Origin: Deferribacteres bacterium
Lineage (GTDB): Bacteria > Chrysiogenota > Deferribacteres > Deferribacterales > Geovibrionaceae
DNA length: 64,000 nt
Direction: 5' to 3'
Assembly (NCBI GenBank): GCA_023395255.1
Contig: JAEWZN010000010.1
Span: 62,001-126,000 of the forward strand
Below are positions 9,396 to 17,904 of this stretch, in pieces. How positions within the stretch are numbered: position 1 is the stretch's first letter; every line of letters starts with the position of its first letter. The notes under the pieces are model-generated. The model ran no database searches. It had not been told where the DNA came from and saw nothing but the letters and a program-made list of their open reading frames with translations. A program made the translations under genes and the position numbers.

Positions 9396-9560
9396 ATGGA
9401 ATTCGGAGCAATGTCATTTTTACTGTACGGCATTCTTCTCACTGCTGTCTTCGCGGGGCTGATAATTTACTATTTTTCATCCAAGCGCAAAGATAAGGTG
9501 GAAGAGGCCAAGTACAGAATGCTCGAAGATGATGAGCAGGAAACAGAAGATAAGAAATGA
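9396..9560 (+). CDS. ccoQ: CcoQ-like small membrane protein
   Basis: 54 residues: one membrane helix (about 8-26), then a basic stretch (SSKRKDK) and an acidic tail ending KYRMLEDDEQETEDKK. Position, size and topology fit CcoQ, the small subunit that stabilises cbb3 oxidase. Curiously, the tail KYRMLEDD nearly matches the KYRMLDDD tail of CcoS encoded 2 kb downstream. Its stop overlaps the ccoG start codon (ATGA), so the two are translationally coupled. Confidence 0.75.
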   Translation: MEFGAMSFLLYGILLTAVFAGLIIYYFSSKRKDKVEEAKYRMLEDDEQETEDKK

Positions 9561-10765
9561 CCGTTGACTTGCAGTTTTACAGAAAGGCGGTGCGCTGGGG
9601 AGCGACTCTGCTGTTTTTCGCTGTCCCCTTTGCGCGCCTTAACGGGGAAAGCCTGCTGAGGTTTGATGTTCCGACCCTCAGGCTGTTCTTTTTCGGGAAA
9701 GCAATATGGATAGAGGATTTTTTCCTGATTCTTCTGTTCATATTCGCATTGACGTTTCTGTTCATATCCGTGACCCAGCTTTTCGGGCGGGTATGGTGCG
9801 GATGGCTCTGTCCGCAGACTCTGATGGTGGACTTCACCAGAAAGATGGACTCAAAAAAGCTGAACACTGTAGCGAAGATAGAAAGCCATCTCTTCACAGC
9901 GGTTTTCAGCATAATGATCGCAGCCTGTATGGTATGGTACTTTGTACCGCCTTACGATTTTATAAAGGAACTGGCGGAGTTAAGGCTCGGCAGTGTCACT
10001 CTGTGGTTCTGGGGTGTGCTTTCGGTCATAACCTATATTAACTTTGCTTTTTTCCGCCACGGCTTCTGCACCACCGTCTGCCCCTACGCGAAGCTTCAGG
10101 GGATCATGTTCGATGCCCACACCATGGCAATCACCATGCACCCCGAAAGAAGGGACGAGTGCATAAACTGCCTTGCCTGTGTAAAAACATGCCCCACGGG
10201 GATAGACATACGCAGGGGATTTTCGCAGGGGTGCATAAACTGCGCGGAGTGCATTCAGGCATGCGGCAGGGTGATGGGCAAAAAAGGGAAGACATCCCTC
10301 ATCGGCTATGTTTACGGCCTTGAGGATAAGCCGAAGTTTTTCAGGGTCAATGTGCTGATAACTTCGGGCTTGTTTCTTATATTTGCTGTTTTGTTCACTG
10401 TGCGGCTGCTTCTCAGCGATCCGTTCGGCTTTGAGGTTTATCCCGCATCGCAGATAATGCCCCGTGAATATGACGGACGGATATTAAATGCCTTTGATGT
10501 GAGGCTCACCAACCGCACGGGAAGAGACATGAGCATAAGCCTCAGTGTGGAAGGTGCGGAAAACGCCGAAATTCAGCCCGGCCGGGTTTTTGAACTGGTT
10601 GCGGGCGAATCGGTCAGGAAAGAGGTTTATATCATTCTGCCGGAGGAAGCGTTCGGGAAATATCCGGTGCGGACATTTAATCTGAAAGCGGAAACGGAAG
10701 GGGAGAGCCCTGCGTCAGCGATGTCGGAAGCCGGGTTCCGCAAACCCATAGGGAGGAAGAAATGA
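9557..10765 (+). CDS. ccoG: cbb3 oxidase accessory protein CcoG/FixG
   Basis: 402 residues. Membrane-bound ferredoxin-like protein with two 4Fe-4S motifs (CINCLACVKTCPTG and CINCAECIQACG, about residues 200-235). Membrane segments flank the conserved CGWLCPQTLMVDF and GFCTTVCPYAKLQG sequences, and a periplasmic Ig-like C-terminal domain follows the last helix. CcoG is thought to reduce copper for insertion into cbb3 oxidase. It overlaps ccoQ and fixH by 4 bases each. It is shorter than many proteobacterial homologues (about 470 residues), mainly at the N-terminus. Confidence 0.95.
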   Translation: MTVDLQFYRKAVRWGATLLFFAVPFARLNGESLLRFDVPTLRLFFFGKAIWIEDFFLILLFIFALTFLFISVTQLFGRVWCGWLCPQTLMVDFTRKMDSKKLNTVAKIESHLFTAVFSIMIAACMVWYFVPPYDFIKELAELRLGSVTLWFWGVLSVITYINFAFFRHGFCTTVCPYAKLQGIMFDAHTMAITMHPERRDECINCLACVKTCPTGIDIRRGFSQGCINCAECIQACGRVMGKKGKTSLIGYVYGLEDKPKFFRVNVLITSGLFLIFAVLFTVRLLLSDPFGFEVYPASQIMPREYDGRILNAFDVRLTNRTGRDMSISLSVEGAENAEIQPGRVFELVAGESVRKEVYIILPEEAFGKYPVRTFNLKAETEGESPASAMSEAGFRKPIGRKK

Positions 10766-11184
10766 AAGTGACTGTTCTTATATTTCTGCTGGCTATTATA
10801 ACCATCGCCCCATCTGTGGTGGTGGGAAAGAAGCTTTTTGACGGCAGGGTGGAGGATAATTCATACGAGAAAGGGCTTGCCTATGACGAAATGCGGGATA
10901 CCGTTATGGAAAAAGGGCTTAAGCTCACTGTTAAGAAAATAGAGCAGACGGAGAAAAACGTGTTTATGGATTTCTCCCTCGGCGGAACATACAGGCCGCA
11001 AAGCCTGAAAGCGGAAGTGGAAAGACCCGTGGGAGGCAGAACCCTTGAGGTTCCGGTCACGGAAATCGGGGAAGGCTACGCCCTGTCCGCACCGCAGCTT
11101 GAAAAAGGCTACCATATCCTTAAGGTCACCTTTGCCGTGGACGGCAAAGAGGTTAGGCTCAAAAGGAACTTTTATATAAACTAG
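10762..11184 (+). CDS. ccoH: FixH/CcoH-family protein
   Basis: 140 residues; one N-terminal helix (VTVLIFLLAIITIAPSVVVG) followed by a periplasmic beta-rich domain. Its stretch SYEKGLAYDE matches the typical YYKKGLxYxE of FixH. FixH/CcoH assists cbb3 oxidase assembly. The start overlaps the end of ccoG (ATGA). Assigned from family features and operon position. Confidence 0.9.
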   Translation: MKVTVLIFLLAIITIAPSVVVGKKLFDGRVEDNSYEKGLAYDEMRDTVMEKGLKLTVKKIEQTEKNVFMDFSLGGTYRPQSLKAEVERPVGGRTLEVPVTEIGEGYALSAPQLEKGYHILKVTFAVDGKEVRLKRNFYIN

Positions 11185-11206
11185 TGTTCATTTTCAGGAG
11201 GATCAT

Positions 11207-11293
11207 ATGAGAAAGGGAACAATTCTGATGATAATAAGCCTGATAACCATGATAGGCATACCCCTTCTGTTCGCCCTTAAATACGCCGGATAA
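11207..11293 (+). CDS. 28-residue membrane peptide in the cco operon
   Basis: Reads MRKGTILMIISL, then a hydrophobic stretch ending KYAG: essentially one membrane helix with a basic N-terminus. An excellent AGGAGG lies six bases upstream and the ccoS ATG follows the stop immediately. The spacing and the ribosome site argue it is translated. I do not recognise the family; a small subunit or assembly factor of the oxidase is a reasonable guess. Confidence 0.6.
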   Translation: MRKGTILMIISLITMIGIPLLFALKYAG

Positions 11294-11443
11294 ATGTCAG
11301 CCTTATATCTGCTGATTCCGGTCAGCCTCATCCTCGGAGCCATTGCTCTGGGGCTGTTTCTTTATGCCGGCAGAAAAGGGCAGTTTGACGATATTGAAGG
11401 GCCGAAATACCGGATGCTTGATGACGACGAAGACGACAAATAG
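11294..11443 (+). CDS. ccoS: cbb3 oxidase assembly protein CcoS
   Basis: 49 residues: one helix (LYLLIPVSLILGAIALGLFLYA), then GQFDDIEGPKYRMLDDDEDDK. The FDDIEGP...R.L.D signature is diagnostic of CcoS/FixS, needed for cofactor insertion in cbb3 oxidase. The ATG directly follows the stop of the 28-aa peptide, and the end overlaps the ccoI start by 23 bases. Confidence 0.93.
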   Translation: MSALYLLIPVSLILGAIALGLFLYAGRKGQFDDIEGPKYRMLDDDEDDK

Positions 11444-13862
11444 GAAATGTGCCCACTGTCAGCTTGATGTTAAGGAAAACTCCGCCATTAAAATAGAAAA
11501 GGACGGAGAGACCTTATATTTCTGCTGTCACGGCTGCATGAGCGTTTACGGGCTTATACACGATGCGGGGCTTGATTCCTTTTACATCCGCCGCACTGAT
11601 TGGAAAGAGGGCGGGGTGGATTCAGCCCGCGTTTCGGATGAGCTTTTCGAGGATGACTTCAAAGAGGATAACGGGGAATGCTCCCTTGATGTGGTGCTTT
11701 CCGGTGTCCGCTGCTCCTCCTGTATATGGCTGGTGGAAAATTTCTTCCGCAAGGATGAAAACATCTCCTATGTGCGGGTCAACTACGCAACCCACAAGGC
11801 AAAAGTGCGCTGGAAAAAGGGTACGCTGAGCCTGAACGATATGCTGGAGAAGTTCCGCTCCCTCGGCTATCCGCCCATGCCTGTGGGCAAAGGGGGGAGA
11901 AACACTGTCCTTGAGGAGGAACGGAAGGACTATTTCTACCGCTTTTCCATAGGTTCGTTCTTCGCCATGAACGTAATGCTCTACACCTTCGCCATGTATG
12001 CCGGATATTTTCAGGGGATGGAAGAAGGGCTGAATAAATTCTTCAAGCTTCTCTCATGGGCTCTGGCAACTCCGGTTATGTTCTACTCCGGTTGGCCGTT
12101 CATCGTTAACAGCATCAAGTCTGTACGCAACCGTGTGCTGAATATGGATGTTCTGGTTTTTCTCGGCTCATTCAGTTCATACGTTTACAGCGTGGGCGCG
12201 GTTTTCAGCGAGAGGGAAGTCTATTTCGATACCACATGCATGATAATAACCCTCATACTTCTGGGGAGATTCATAGAAACAGGAGCCAAGCTCCGCCACA
12301 GCGGCGCTGTCACCCGCCTTTTATCCTACCAGCCTCAGACCGTCAGAATCATCAGGGACTTTGATCACGCAGCCTACACCGCGGGAAAACTTGAGCCTGT
12401 GCTTGTCCCTGTCAGGTCGGTGAAAACAGGCGATTTCCTTGAGGTTCTGCCCGGCTCTTCCGTTCCGGCGGACGGACGGGTAATCTGCGGTGAAAGCGAG
12501 GTGGACGAATCCATGCTCACAGGGGAGTCCTCCCCTGTGTTCAAAACGGAGAACACAGAGGTTTTCGCAGGGACATCAAACCTTAACGGAACCCTTGTCA
12601 TAGAATGCGCTCAGGCGGGGAACGGAACTGTGCTCTCCCGTATAGTGAAGGCGGTGGAGGAGGCTCAGGCGGAAAAAGCGCCGATCCAGAATCTGGCGGA
12701 CAGCATCGTGGGCTGGTTTGTACCAGTCATCATAACAATAGCCGCCGTGACCTTCGGCTGGTGGTACTTCGCCACAGGAAACGGGCTTACAGGGCTTATG
12801 AACGCCGTCTCCGTGCTGGTGATCGCCTGCCCCTGCGCCCTTGGGCTGGCCACTCCGCTGGCTGTGATGATAGCCACTACTAAGACCGCCTCATTCGGCG
12901 CGCTGGTGCGCAGCGGAGAGGTCATGGAAACCCTCAGCCGCATAAACTGCTGGTGCTTTGACAAAACAGGCACAATCACCAGAGGCGAGATGAAAGTGGC
13001 GGATATTTATGACCTCGGCTCAGGGCGGACGCTGGAGCTTGCCGCATCGGTTGAGCGTTATTCATCCCACCTTATATCAAAGGCTGTCACGGATTATTAT
13101 GACGGCACATTCCTTCCCGCCGAAAATTTCCGCGAAATACCCGGAAACGGTGTGGAGGCGGATATAAACGGAAGAAAAGTAAGGGCAGGCAAGCTGAAAT
13201 TCATTGAGGAACACGCAGAAGTCACCCCCGAAATGCGGGAACAGCATGACTACTTCACGGCCAAAGGGCACACCGTCGCCGCAGTCTCAGAGGAGAGGGA
13301 GCTGATCGGTTTCATCCTCCTTTCCGACTCAGTGCGTGAGGAGGCGGGGTACACTCTGGGCGAGCTTGTGAGACGCGGAAACCGTGTGCTTATTCTCACC
13401 GGTGACAGCCGCAAGGCGGCGGACAAACTCGTGAGCACCATAGGCATAGAGGGAATAGAGTGCCGCGCAGAGGTCACCCCTTTTGAAAAGGCAGAAACTG
13501 TGCGCAGTCTGAAAGAACAGGGGCTGAGAGTGGCTATGGTCGGCGACGGCATAAATGACGCTCCGGCGCTCACCGAGGCGGACGCGGGCATTGCCATGGG
13601 CAAGGGGACTGACATAGCCATCGAAAGCGCGGATGCTGTTCTGATGAGGGGCGATCTCTCCGTTATTCTCAAATTAAACAAGACCGCGAAAAAAACATTT
13701 ACCGTGATAAAAGAGAACCTGTTCTGGGCTTTCTCCTATAATTTCATCGCAATACCCCTTGCGGTAACAGGGAAGATACACCCCATATTCTCCGCCGCGT
13801 TCATGGCGGTCAGCTCCCTGATCGTGGTGTTCAACTCGATGAGGATCAACTCCAAGTCCTAA
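11421..13862 (+). CDS. ccoI: Copper-transporting P1B ATPase CcoI/FixI
   Basis: 813 residues from the in-frame ATG at 11421, inside ccoS; upstream in-frame codons would only read through ccoS. N-terminus: metal-binding zinc-finger-like region (KCAHCQLDV ... YFCCHGCMSVYG) and an HMA-like domain with GVRCSSCIW. The core shows the TGES loop (MLTGESSPV), CPC in the membrane (470-472), the phosphorylation site DKTGT (Asp 514), and GDGINDAPAL. This type exports Cu(I) slowly for insertion into the CuB site of cbb3 oxidase, unlike the CopA type. It is the last gene of the operon; its stop overlaps that of the opposing TauE/UreH-like gene. Confidence 0.94.
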   Translation: MTTKTTNRKCAHCQLDVKENSAIKIEKDGETLYFCCHGCMSVYGLIHDAGLDSFYIRRTDWKEGGVDSARVSDELFEDDFKEDNGECSLDVVLSGVRCSSCIWLVENFFRKDENISYVRVNYATHKAKVRWKKGTLSLNDMLEKFRSLGYPPMPVGKGGRNTVLEEERKDYFYRFSIGSFFAMNVMLYTFAMYAGYFQGMEEGLNKFFKLLSWALATPVMFYSGWPFIVNSIKSVRNRVLNMDVLVFLGSFSSYVYSVGAVFSEREVYFDTTCMIITLILLGRFIETGAKLRHSGAVTRLLSYQPQTVRIIRDFDHAAYTAGKLEPVLVPVRSVKTGDFLEVLPGSSVPADGRVICGESEVDESMLTGESSPVFKTENTEVFAGTSNLNGTLVIECAQAGNGTVLSRIVKAVEEAQAEKAPIQNLADSIVGWFVPVIITIAAVTFGWWYFATGNGLTGLMNAVSVLVIACPCALGLATPLAVMIATTKTASFGALVRSGEVMETLSRINCWCFDKTGTITRGEMKVADIYDLGSGRTLELAASVERYSSHLISKAVTDYYDGTFLPAENFREIPGNGVEADINGRKVRAGKLKFIEEHAEVTPEMREQHDYFTAKGHTVAAVSEERELIGFILLSDSVREEAGYTLGELVRRGNRVLILTGDSRKAADKLVSTIGIEGIECRAEVTPFEKAETVRSLKEQGLRVAMVGDGINDAPALTEADAGIAMGKGTDIAIESADAVLMRGDLSVILKLNKTAKKTFTVIKENLFWAFSYNFIAIPLAVTGKIHPIFSAAFMAVSSLIVVFNSMRINSKS

Positions 13863-14518
13863 AACCTTACCCCCTGCCAGATAAACCATGCGCCCATGCA
13901 GATGAGGAGTATGAGGCTCAGCAGATTGAAGAACCCTCTTCTGCCCATGATGAAGTTTCCGAAGACGGCGGCAAGCATCATCGCGGTGATCGTGCCTGTG
14001 CCGAAGAGGAACATGGACAATGCGCCCTTCACTGCGTTTGCGGAGGCGGAGGCGGCGATAAGCGCCCCGTAAACCAGCCCGCAGGGGATAAGCCCCAGAA
14101 CCAGTCCGCTGCCGAAGGCTGTTTTCGGCTGAACCTTTTTTATCAGATTCATTATTTTTTCTGCGGCAAACCTGTTCTCGAACCTGTTCAGCAGGTTGTA
14201 GCCGAAGAATGACAGGAGCCCGTAGAGTATGAGGAATACTCCGGCGAATACGGCGGAGGCTTTCTGTATCCCCGCCATGTTTCCGGCGAGGGTGGCCATA
14301 TTCCCCAGAGCGCCCGCCGCAGCGCCCATCACGGCGTAAGTGACTGAGCGGCCGATGTTGTATTTCAGGTGCGGGGCGTACATATTCGCATAGCCTTTGT
14401 TTCCGCCCACGAATCTGCCGGAGATATAAAGAACGAAGGGGTGGCACATGCCTATGCAGTGCCCGAACCCTCCGAAAAAACCGAGCGACAGAAACCCCAG
14501 AAGGTCAATGTTCTGCAA
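13859..14518 (-). CDS. Sulfite exporter TauE/SafE-family (UreH-like) membrane protein
   Basis: 219 residues with about six helices and the conserved GHCIGMCHPFVLY and GLIPCGLVYGAL motifs. These Cys-containing membrane proteins commonly accompany cbb3 oxidase and copper genes and are thought to help metal delivery or cytochrome assembly. It runs opposite to ccoI with overlapping stops and lies downstream of the periplasmic gene at 14528, with a 9-base gap. The exact function is not established from sequence. Confidence 0.82.
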   Translation of the reverse strand: MQNIDLLGFLSLGFFGGFGHCIGMCHPFVLYISGRFVGGNKGYANMYAPHLKYNIGRSVTYAVMGAAAGALGNMATLAGNMAGIQKASAVFAGVFLILYGLLSFFGYNLLNRFENRFAAEKIMNLIKKVQPKTAFGSGLVLGLIPCGLVYGALIAASASANAVKGALSMFLFGTGTITAMMLAAVFGNFIMGRRGFFNLLSLILLICMGAWFIWQGVRF

Positions 14519-14527
14519 GATCGGCTC

Positions 14528-14968
14528 CTAGCTTTTGGGTATTTTGAAGAAAAATACCTTGGAGTGCTCAGCGCCTTTGTGGGAGAAGGTGAGCTTGCCG
14601 AACCAGATTTCCCCGCCCATCATGCACTTGGGCAGAACAGCAGTTACCGTGTATTTTCCGTCCGCTTTTGCGAGGTCATAGGCATATTCTCCCATGTCCA
14701 TCTTCATGTTAAAGCGTATTTTACCGTTTTCAACCGCAATCGGAGCTCCCTTTTCCGCAAAGGCAAATGTGAAGGTGATCGGCTTGAAGGCCTCTGTCGG
14801 GCGTGACATTGCGGCTGCTATTTCAATGCCGTCCACTGTGAAGGTTTTGTCCGCAGTATAGAGATCGTTTTCCGCATCAAGGGGTATGACGAAGCGCTCC
14901 GCAGCGAAGGCTGCCGAGAACATGCATACGATGACTGCAGCGGTTAAGAGTGTAATAAATTTTTTCAT
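14528..14968 (-). CDS. Exported FixH/YtkA-like protein, Met-rich
   Basis: 146 residues from the ATG at 14968, preceded by AAGGAGG at ideal spacing; an upstream ATG at 14992 would place the ribosome site inside the gene. A signal peptide is clear (KKFITLLTAAVIVCMFSAAFA). The mature part is a small beta domain with NMKMDMG and PKCMMGG, a methionine/cysteine pattern suited to copper binding and reminiscent of YtkA/FixH domains. Together with the following UreH-like gene it probably forms a two-gene copper or oxidase accessory operon. Confidence 0.65.
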   Translation of the reverse strand: MKKFITLLTAAVIVCMFSAAFAAERFVIPLDAENDLYTADKTFTVDGIEIAAAMSRPTEAFKPITFTFAFAEKGAPIAVENGKIRFNMKMDMGEYAYDLAKADGKYTVTAVLPKCMMGGEIWFGKLTFSHKGAEHSKVFFFKIPKS

Positions 14969-15373
14969 AAATAATACCTCCTTGATATTCATATGATGTT
15001 ACTCCTTTTATAAATCGTGATCAAGTCAATGTAAGCATCAGCCCAACAAATATGATCTGTGCAAAAACTGCACAGGGAAAGAGGGCAGGCAGGCTGCGGA
15101 GGAGTATATAATGCAGAAATTAAACACATGTATAATATGAATTAAATAATTATATTAGGAGCTTGGCGGGATATTTATTTTTTTGCAGTTTGATGTTGCC
15201 AGCGGAAAAACAGCCATCTATATTTCCTATAAAGTTAATATGAATATGGCTTTCAGGACTTCTCGGGGGAGGAGTCTTCCGCAGACGGCGCTGTCCACTC
15301 CGCATGGGCAGCGCCGCATGAGCGGAACTTTTTCTGTTTGAAAGGTTCATACGTAGATACACACGGAGGAAAT
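14969..15373. other. Divergent intergenic region, 405 bp
   Basis: AT-rich region between the exported FixH-like gene (minus) and the DUF2318 gene (plus). It holds a small perfect hairpin at 15057-15075 (CTGTGCA/TGCACAG, 5-base loop), an A/T stretch around 15120-15160, and a larger hairpin with a T-rich tail at 15277-15339 (listed separately). No protein gene is convincing here. Confidence 0.6.
15277..15339 (+). terminator. Nested hairpin with U-rich tail in the DUF2318 leader
   Basis: Outer arms TTCCGC (15277-15282) and GCGGAA (15322-15327) enclose inner arms GGCGCTG (15287-15293) and CAGCGCC (15309-15315); CTTTTTCTGTTT follows. It lies 35 bases before the DUF2318 start, so it could end a short leader transcript (attenuation) before the operon. 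Confidence 0.5.
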
Positions 15374-15814
15374 ATGAAGATTTTGTTTAAATTAATGTTA
15401 TTAGGCGTTCTTGTTATGTCTGTCGCGGCGTGGAGCTGGGGCGGAAGCAAAACAAAAGAGGCAAAAGCCCAGAACGGCGTGGTTAAAATAGCCCTTAAAG
15501 ATGTGAATGACGGCAAGGCTCATTATTTTCATACAAAAGTCAACGGCAAAGACGTGAAGTATTTCATACTTAAAAGCAGTGACGGAGTGATCAGGGCGGC
15601 GTTTGATGCCTGTGATGTCTGCTACCGCGAGAAGAAAGGCTACTCACAGCAGGGCGATTTCATGGTCTGCAACAACTGCGGTATGAAGTTCCACTCCATG
15701 AAGATAAACGAGGTCAAAGGCGGCTGCAACCCTTCGCCCCTGACAAGAACAACTGACAAGGATTTTGTCTACATCAAGGCAACTGATATAGCTTCAGGCG
15801 CGATGTACTTCTAG
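15374..15814 (+). CDS. DUF2318 Fe-S-type membrane-anchored protein
   Basis: 146 residues from the ATG at 15374 (GGAGGA upstream). An N-terminal helix (ILFKLMLLGVLVMSVAA) anchors or exports it. The DUF2318 domain carries CDVC (80-83), CNNC (99-102) and Cys 118 in GGCNP, a conserved cysteine set suited to metal or Fe-S binding. The gene forms a tight cluster with an ABC permease and ATPase. In Campylobacter jejuni a DUF2318 gene stands beside P19, an FTR1-type permease and ABC genes in an iron uptake locus; here only the DUF2318 and ABC parts are present. Confidence 0.88.
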   Translation: MKILFKLMLLGVLVMSVAAWSWGGSKTKEAKAQNGVVKIALKDVNDGKAHYFHTKVNGKDVKYFILKSSDGVIRAAFDACDVCYREKKGYSQQGDFMVCNNCGMKFHSMKINEVKGGCNPSPLTRTTDKDFVYIKATDIASGAMYF

Positions 15815-15822
15815 GATAACTG

Positions 15823-17064
15823 ATGAATCTGTTTACGATACCTTTAAAGAATCTCCGGCGCAAAGCTCTCCGCACGGCTATGCTGACGCTGGTTTTTTCG
15901 GCGGGGATAATCTCCGTGGTGGGGCTTTACTATGTCTCTGCCACTGTGGGTGAGAGCCTTGAGCAGAAGCTCACCGCCTACGGAGCCAATATCCTCATAA
16001 GACCCCATTCCGAAAGTCTGGATGTGAGCTATGGCGGTTTTTCCATGGGCAACCTTTCCTACAATATCCACAAGCTTGATATGGATGAGGTGGAAAACGG
16101 AGTGCGCGGCATAGGCTATAAGGAGCGCATAAGCTCTGTTGCGCCCAAGCTTCTGGAAACATCCTCCATAGACGGCAGGGAGTTTGCCGTTGTGGGGATA
16201 AACTGGGTGGAAGAGCTTAAGATAAAAAGCTACTGGTACATAGACAAGGCAGACCACAAAGCCCACGGGCACGACACTGCGAGCCTTCCCGAAGGCACGG
16301 AAATGGTCATGGACGGCCTTGAGGAAGGAAGCGAGTTCGGGAAATACGACATAGTGGCCGGAAACACCGCAGCAAAGCTTTTGGGGCTTGAAAAGGGCTG
16401 GGAAACGGAGATCGAAGGAAAGGCCTTTAACGTGGCCGGTGTCCTCGCCCCTATGGGAACTGATGAGGACAAGCTGGTGTTCATGGATATAGAGGCCCTG
16501 CAGGAGCTTAAAAACAAGCCCGGAGAGGTCACCTTCGTTGAGGTCTCAGCCCTGTGTGCCGGATGCCCTATTGAAGATATAGTGGTGCAGATAAAGCAGG
16601 CTCTGCCTGATGTGGATGTAACTGCCATGCAGAGCGTGGTTAAGCAGAGGATGTTTACGGTTAATTTCGTGAAAAACCTTGTTCTCGTAATTAGTGCGGT
16701 TATCCTCGTTATAGCCTGCTTCATGCTCGCAGTGTTCATGATGGCCTCCGTAGCCGAACGCAGGAGCGAGATAGGCATTCTCCGCTCCATGGGCTATTCA
16801 AGATTCAAGATCTTCTGCCTGTTCAGCTTTGAATCGTTGGTAATAGGCGCTGCCTCAGGCATTACAGGTTTCGGGGCGGGTTATTTCACTGCGGTGAAAA
16901 TACTTGAGAAAATGGAGCTTACAGACGGCGCGGCGATACACTTTGAACCTGCTCATCTTATTCTCAGCGTGGCTGTGGTGTGCCTTGTTTCTGTGGCGGC
17001 CTCGGTCATTCCCGCCCTCAAAGCGGCCAGAACCGAACCGGCAAGCGCCATAATAAGGCTCTAG
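15823..17064 (+). CDS. ABC transporter permease, FtsX/MacB type
   Basis: 413 residues. One N-terminal helix, a large periplasmic domain (about 45-280) and three C-terminal helices with the FtsX core (VAERRSEIGILRSMGYSR). Cysteines in SALCAGCPIEDI in the periplasmic part are unusual for MacB or LolC and may relate to redox or metal handling. It begins 8 bases after the DUF2318 stop and ends 8 bases before the ATPase gene. These permeases usually move substrates within or out of the periplasm rather than import. Confidence 0.9.
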   Translation: MNLFTIPLKNLRRKALRTAMLTLVFSAGIISVVGLYYVSATVGESLEQKLTAYGANILIRPHSESLDVSYGGFSMGNLSYNIHKLDMDEVENGVRGIGYKERISSVAPKLLETSSIDGREFAVVGINWVEELKIKSYWYIDKADHKAHGHDTASLPEGTEMVMDGLEEGSEFGKYDIVAGNTAAKLLGLEKGWETEIEGKAFNVAGVLAPMGTDEDKLVFMDIEALQELKNKPGEVTFVEVSALCAGCPIEDIVVQIKQALPDVDVTAMQSVVKQRMFTVNFVKNLVLVISAVILVIACFMLAVFMMASVAERRSEIGILRSMGYSRFKIFCLFSFESLVIGAASGITGFGAGYFTAVKILEKMELTDGAAIHFEPAHLILSVAVVCLVSVAASVIPALKAARTEPASAIIRL

Positions 17065-17072
17065 GTGAAATG

Positions 17073-17756
17073 ATGCTTAAGGTAAATGATATATATAAAA
17101 GCTACAGCGGCAGCGGGGTCGTTACCCCTGTGCTGAAAGGGGTTTCCCTTGAAGTCGGCAAAGGCGAGTTTGTGTGCCTCCTCGGCCGTTCGGGCTCAGG
17201 CAAGAGTACACTGCTGAACATAATGTCCTCCCTGCTGGATGCGGATAAGGGTGACATAATTTATATGGATAAGCCTTTCAGAGGCATGAAACGCTGCGAA
17301 ACTGACCGATTCCGCAGGGAAGAGGCGGCAATGATATTCCAGTTTCATCACCTCATGCCGTATATGACAGCTTTTGAAAATGTTATGCTTCCTTTTCTCT
17401 CCGGCATTAAACCCGCAGGGAAGGAACAGAAAGCCAGAGCCTTTGACGCTTTGGCAAAGGTTGGGCTGGCCGGAAAGGAAAAGCGCCTTCCCTCACAGCT
17501 TTCCGGCGGCGAGCAGCAAAGGGTGGCAATAGCCAGAGCCATAGTGGGCAGACCTGCCGTTCTCTTTGCGGATGAACCGACAGGCAGTCTGGACAAAGCC
17601 AACGGGGACGCTGTGATGAAAATACTCAGCGAACTGAATAAGGAGGGGCTTACCGTAGTCATGGTAACCCACCAGAGGGATTACGCGGAGTACGCCGGCA
17701 AAGTTGTGGAGCTCTCCGACGGATGTGTAGATAAAATAACAGTCAAATCAGCATAA
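17073..17756 (+). CDS. ABC transporter ATP-binding protein, LolD/MacB type
   Basis: 227 residues from the ATG at 17073 (AGGTGA upstream). Walker A GRSGSGKST, Q-loop FQFHHLMPYMT, signature LSGGEQQRVAIARA, Walker B VLFADEPTG, switch MVTHQRDY. It partners the preceding permease. A terminator directly follows, closing the three-gene operon. Confidence 0.94.
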   Translation: MLKVNDIYKSYSGSGVVTPVLKGVSLEVGKGEFVCLLGRSGSGKSTLLNIMSSLLDADKGDIIYMDKPFRGMKRCETDRFRREEAAMIFQFHHLMPYMTAFENVMLPFLSGIKPAGKEQKARAFDALAKVGLAGKEKRLPSQLSGGEQQRVAIARAIVGRPAVLFADEPTGSLDKANGDAVMKILSELNKEGLTVVMVTHQRDYAEYAGKVVELSDGCVDKITVKSA

Positions 17757-17762
17757 AGACAT

Positions 17763-17787
17763 GCCGCCTTCGGGCGGCTTTTTCTTA
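17763..17787 (+). terminator. Rho-independent terminator of the DUF2318-ABC operon
   Basis: GCCGCC-TTCG-GGCGGC followed by TTTTTCTT. A stable UUCG tetraloop caps the stem. It starts 6 bases after the ATPase stop. Confidence 0.9.
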
Positions 17788-17904
17788 CTTATTTATAAGC
17801 ATGCATATTTTCTGTTGTCTAACGAAAAAAGCTTCATCTTGCTTGGAAACTTCATTTTTGAGATGTAAAATAAGATAAATATACAAGTCCTTCCGGAGTC
17901 AGAG

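Noticed and set aside
11343..11420. Upstream start for ccoI
   Set aside because: It would run through most of ccoS in another frame and adds sequence unlike CcoI.
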